64,000 bases of DNA from Cucumis sativus (lineage: Eukaryota > Streptophyta > Magnoliopsida > Cucurbitales > Cucurbitaceae): assembly GCF_000004075.3 (NCBI RefSeq), contig NC_026661.2:2542001-2606000 (forward strand), given 5' to 3'. Positions 62,474 through 64,000 of the stretch are shown here, piece by piece (the stretch's first letter is position 1; every line of letters begins with the position of its first letter). Position numbers and translations under genes: made by a program. A model generated the notes under the pieces. That model saw nothing but the letters and a program-made list of their open reading frames with translations. It did no database searches and was not told the origin of the DNA.

Positions 62474-62580
62474 TTAAACACTCGTATTTGATTTGGTACT
62501 ACATTGATGTGAGTATTCCATCTCATGTGCAAGAATACTTACATCAACGTGGTACTAAGTCAAATATACTCTAATGTCTA
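62474..62580. other. Long imperfect inverted repeat, microRNA-precursor-like or MITE hairpin
   Basis: Arms at 62485-62518 and 62533-62566 are 34 bp each around a 14-nt loop. I count five mismatches; four become G:U pairs if the plus strand is transcribed, leaving one mismatch. Weaker pairing extends outward to about 62474-62580. Expression is unknown. Confidence 0.5.
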
Positions 62581-64000
62581 AATTATTAGATTGAAAGACT
62601 TATCCCTTGAGGGTAATTATGTTGTGAATATGTGATTGTATTTTTTTTAAGTTCGTTCTTCTAATATATATACTCAAGAATGTGTGTAGTATTCTTAGTG
62701 TTTGAATGAGTGTGGCTCTAAAGGTTGCAAAAGATGATAGTGACGAGCTCGGTCCGATGATCGTTTCTTCTTTGGTGAAACTCCAGGAGCTTGGTTGGTT
62801 GACTTCGTAAGTTAATAGTTTGACATTTTGTTTAGGAAAGTGCATATACTTATGTAGACCTTTTTGTTCCTCTTTTGGCTTGAGCTTCCCTTGGGTTTCG
62901 AATGGAAATTGTTTAACGTTTTGTTTAAAGATTATCTGAAACTATTGAAAAATTTCATAAATACTCTTGAATTTTAAAAACAAAAGTTAAAGAATACTTT
63001 CATTGTTCCAATTTTTACACTAAATTTTTCAGAATCCAAAATATAACTTAAATCTTAAATTAAACCATAAAATTTCACAAAATCTTATCAAATTCCAAAA
63101 ATAAAAATTTATCATTAAAATATGTTCAAACAATTATTAGTCAAATGAAAAAATGTATTTGGCTATTGATATAGACTAAACTAAACATACAACTAGTCCT
63201 AATATCTCGGGATGTTTTTCATTGGTTTTTTTTTTCTTACTAGATTCAATATACCTTACTAAAACGTGCAATATGTATTTATTTATTTATATTGAAGAAG
63301 AGGTTAGAAAAAAAATAGAGAAGTAAAAAATATTAATGACTTGTGCTATATAACAACTAGAATATCTTTCTTGTTTAAGCTTTTAAACGTAATTTTAAAA
63401 TTTTGAAAATTTTGAAGATATTTTAAAATGTTTAATATATGTTAATTGACAACTGCACTTTATTATTTGATTGGTTATTGTTTTATTATATTTCAAGCAC
63501 AATTTTTTATTTTAGAATTTAGTAAAATTTGGTGTAATTTTATGTTTTAACTTAATTCTGATTTAATGATAGATTTTTTAAAATTATATAATAACTCATA
63601 GTATTTTTGAAATAAAACTTTAATTGTTTTCATTAAAAGCTATTTTTTTTTGTTCGCACAATAATCGTGGCAAATTGTGGCAATGGACATTCAAACCACC
63701 TATTATAGAGTGAGGAAGGCCATGTAAACTATCATACAACTAGATTCATTTTCGTTCAAATTTTAGATTCAATATTAATTTTAAATTACTGTTTTATTTC
63801 TTTTCAATCATGTAATTGTTTTAATTCGATTTCTTAGGTATTTTAGTCCATTCTATTATATATAGTTATGTGTGACTAAAATTAGTTTGATTTAGTGGCA
63901 TGATTCCTAATCTTTAAGGACGTAAGCTCAATCATGTATGTAAAATTATTGTACTAAAATATATACCACATGGTTTCATGACTATGTCCTCATCCCAAAG

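Larger units (their letters stand above)
56749..64000. other. Gene-poor AT-rich right end
   Basis: No protein gene is supported in over 7 kb. It contains three inverted repeats that could fold (57260-57371, 57542-57596, 62474-62580), the second copies of two diverged duplications, AT microsatellite at 59079-59100, and a direct repeat around GCTAAAAAATAAA (61551-61573 and 61614-61640). A less AT-rich fragment near 62740-62810 is of unknown origin. Confidence 0.5.

Noticed and set aside
1-64000. tRNA genes, rRNA genes, known conserved microRNAs, CRISPR arrays
   Set aside because: I looked for tRNA T-loop words, common plant microRNA sequences and spaced repeats by eye and found none; a covariance-model scan would be decisive.

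Overview
The window is AT-rich nuclear DNA from a dicot plant. Genes are split by canonical GT-AG introns, and the families (CYP74, DUF1068, cellulose synthase-like, PPR, WRKY, dirigent, SLAC1-like) are plant families. A cucurbit such as Cucumis is my best guess, from the style of the gene sequences and of a dispersed TCTATC/GATAGA repeat; this is recall, not proof. I see no bacterial, organellar or viral gene.

Left arm (1-23.7 kb) is gene-dense. It holds the 3' end of a CYP74 gene (+), a DUF1068 membrane protein (-), a divergent CNOT9/RCD1 subunit of the CCR4-NOT complex (-), two tandem cellulose synthase-like B/H genes (-), an intronless PPR gene (-) and a dienelactone hydrolase (+) that shares a 159-bp intergenic space with the PPR gene. 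I rebuilt every exon boundary from splice signals and reading phase; all five multi-exon minus/plus models in this arm close without a frame problem.

Middle (23.7-47 kb) has three genes in long AT-rich spacers: a group IIb WRKY factor (+), a MAPKKK17/18-like kinase (+, intronless) and an SLAH1-type anion channel (-, intronless). The right arm (47-64 kb) is gene-poor: one dirigent gene (-), an unrecognised broken or partial gene near 54 kb, diverged duplicated segments, several inverted repeats that could fold as hairpins, and microsatellites.

The genes do not form a pathway. The main large-scale signal is conserved order: kinase, dienelactone hydrolase, Csl pair, RCD1-like and DUF1068 match, from memory, Arabidopsis At2g32510, At2g32520, At2g32530/40, At2g32550 and At2g32580. 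The strongest local signals are a 1263-bp almost identical tract shared by the otherwise diverged Csl genes (gene conversion), an apparent one-base C-run frameshift at the WRKY N-terminus, and a long G:U-tolerant inverted repeat near 62.5 kb.
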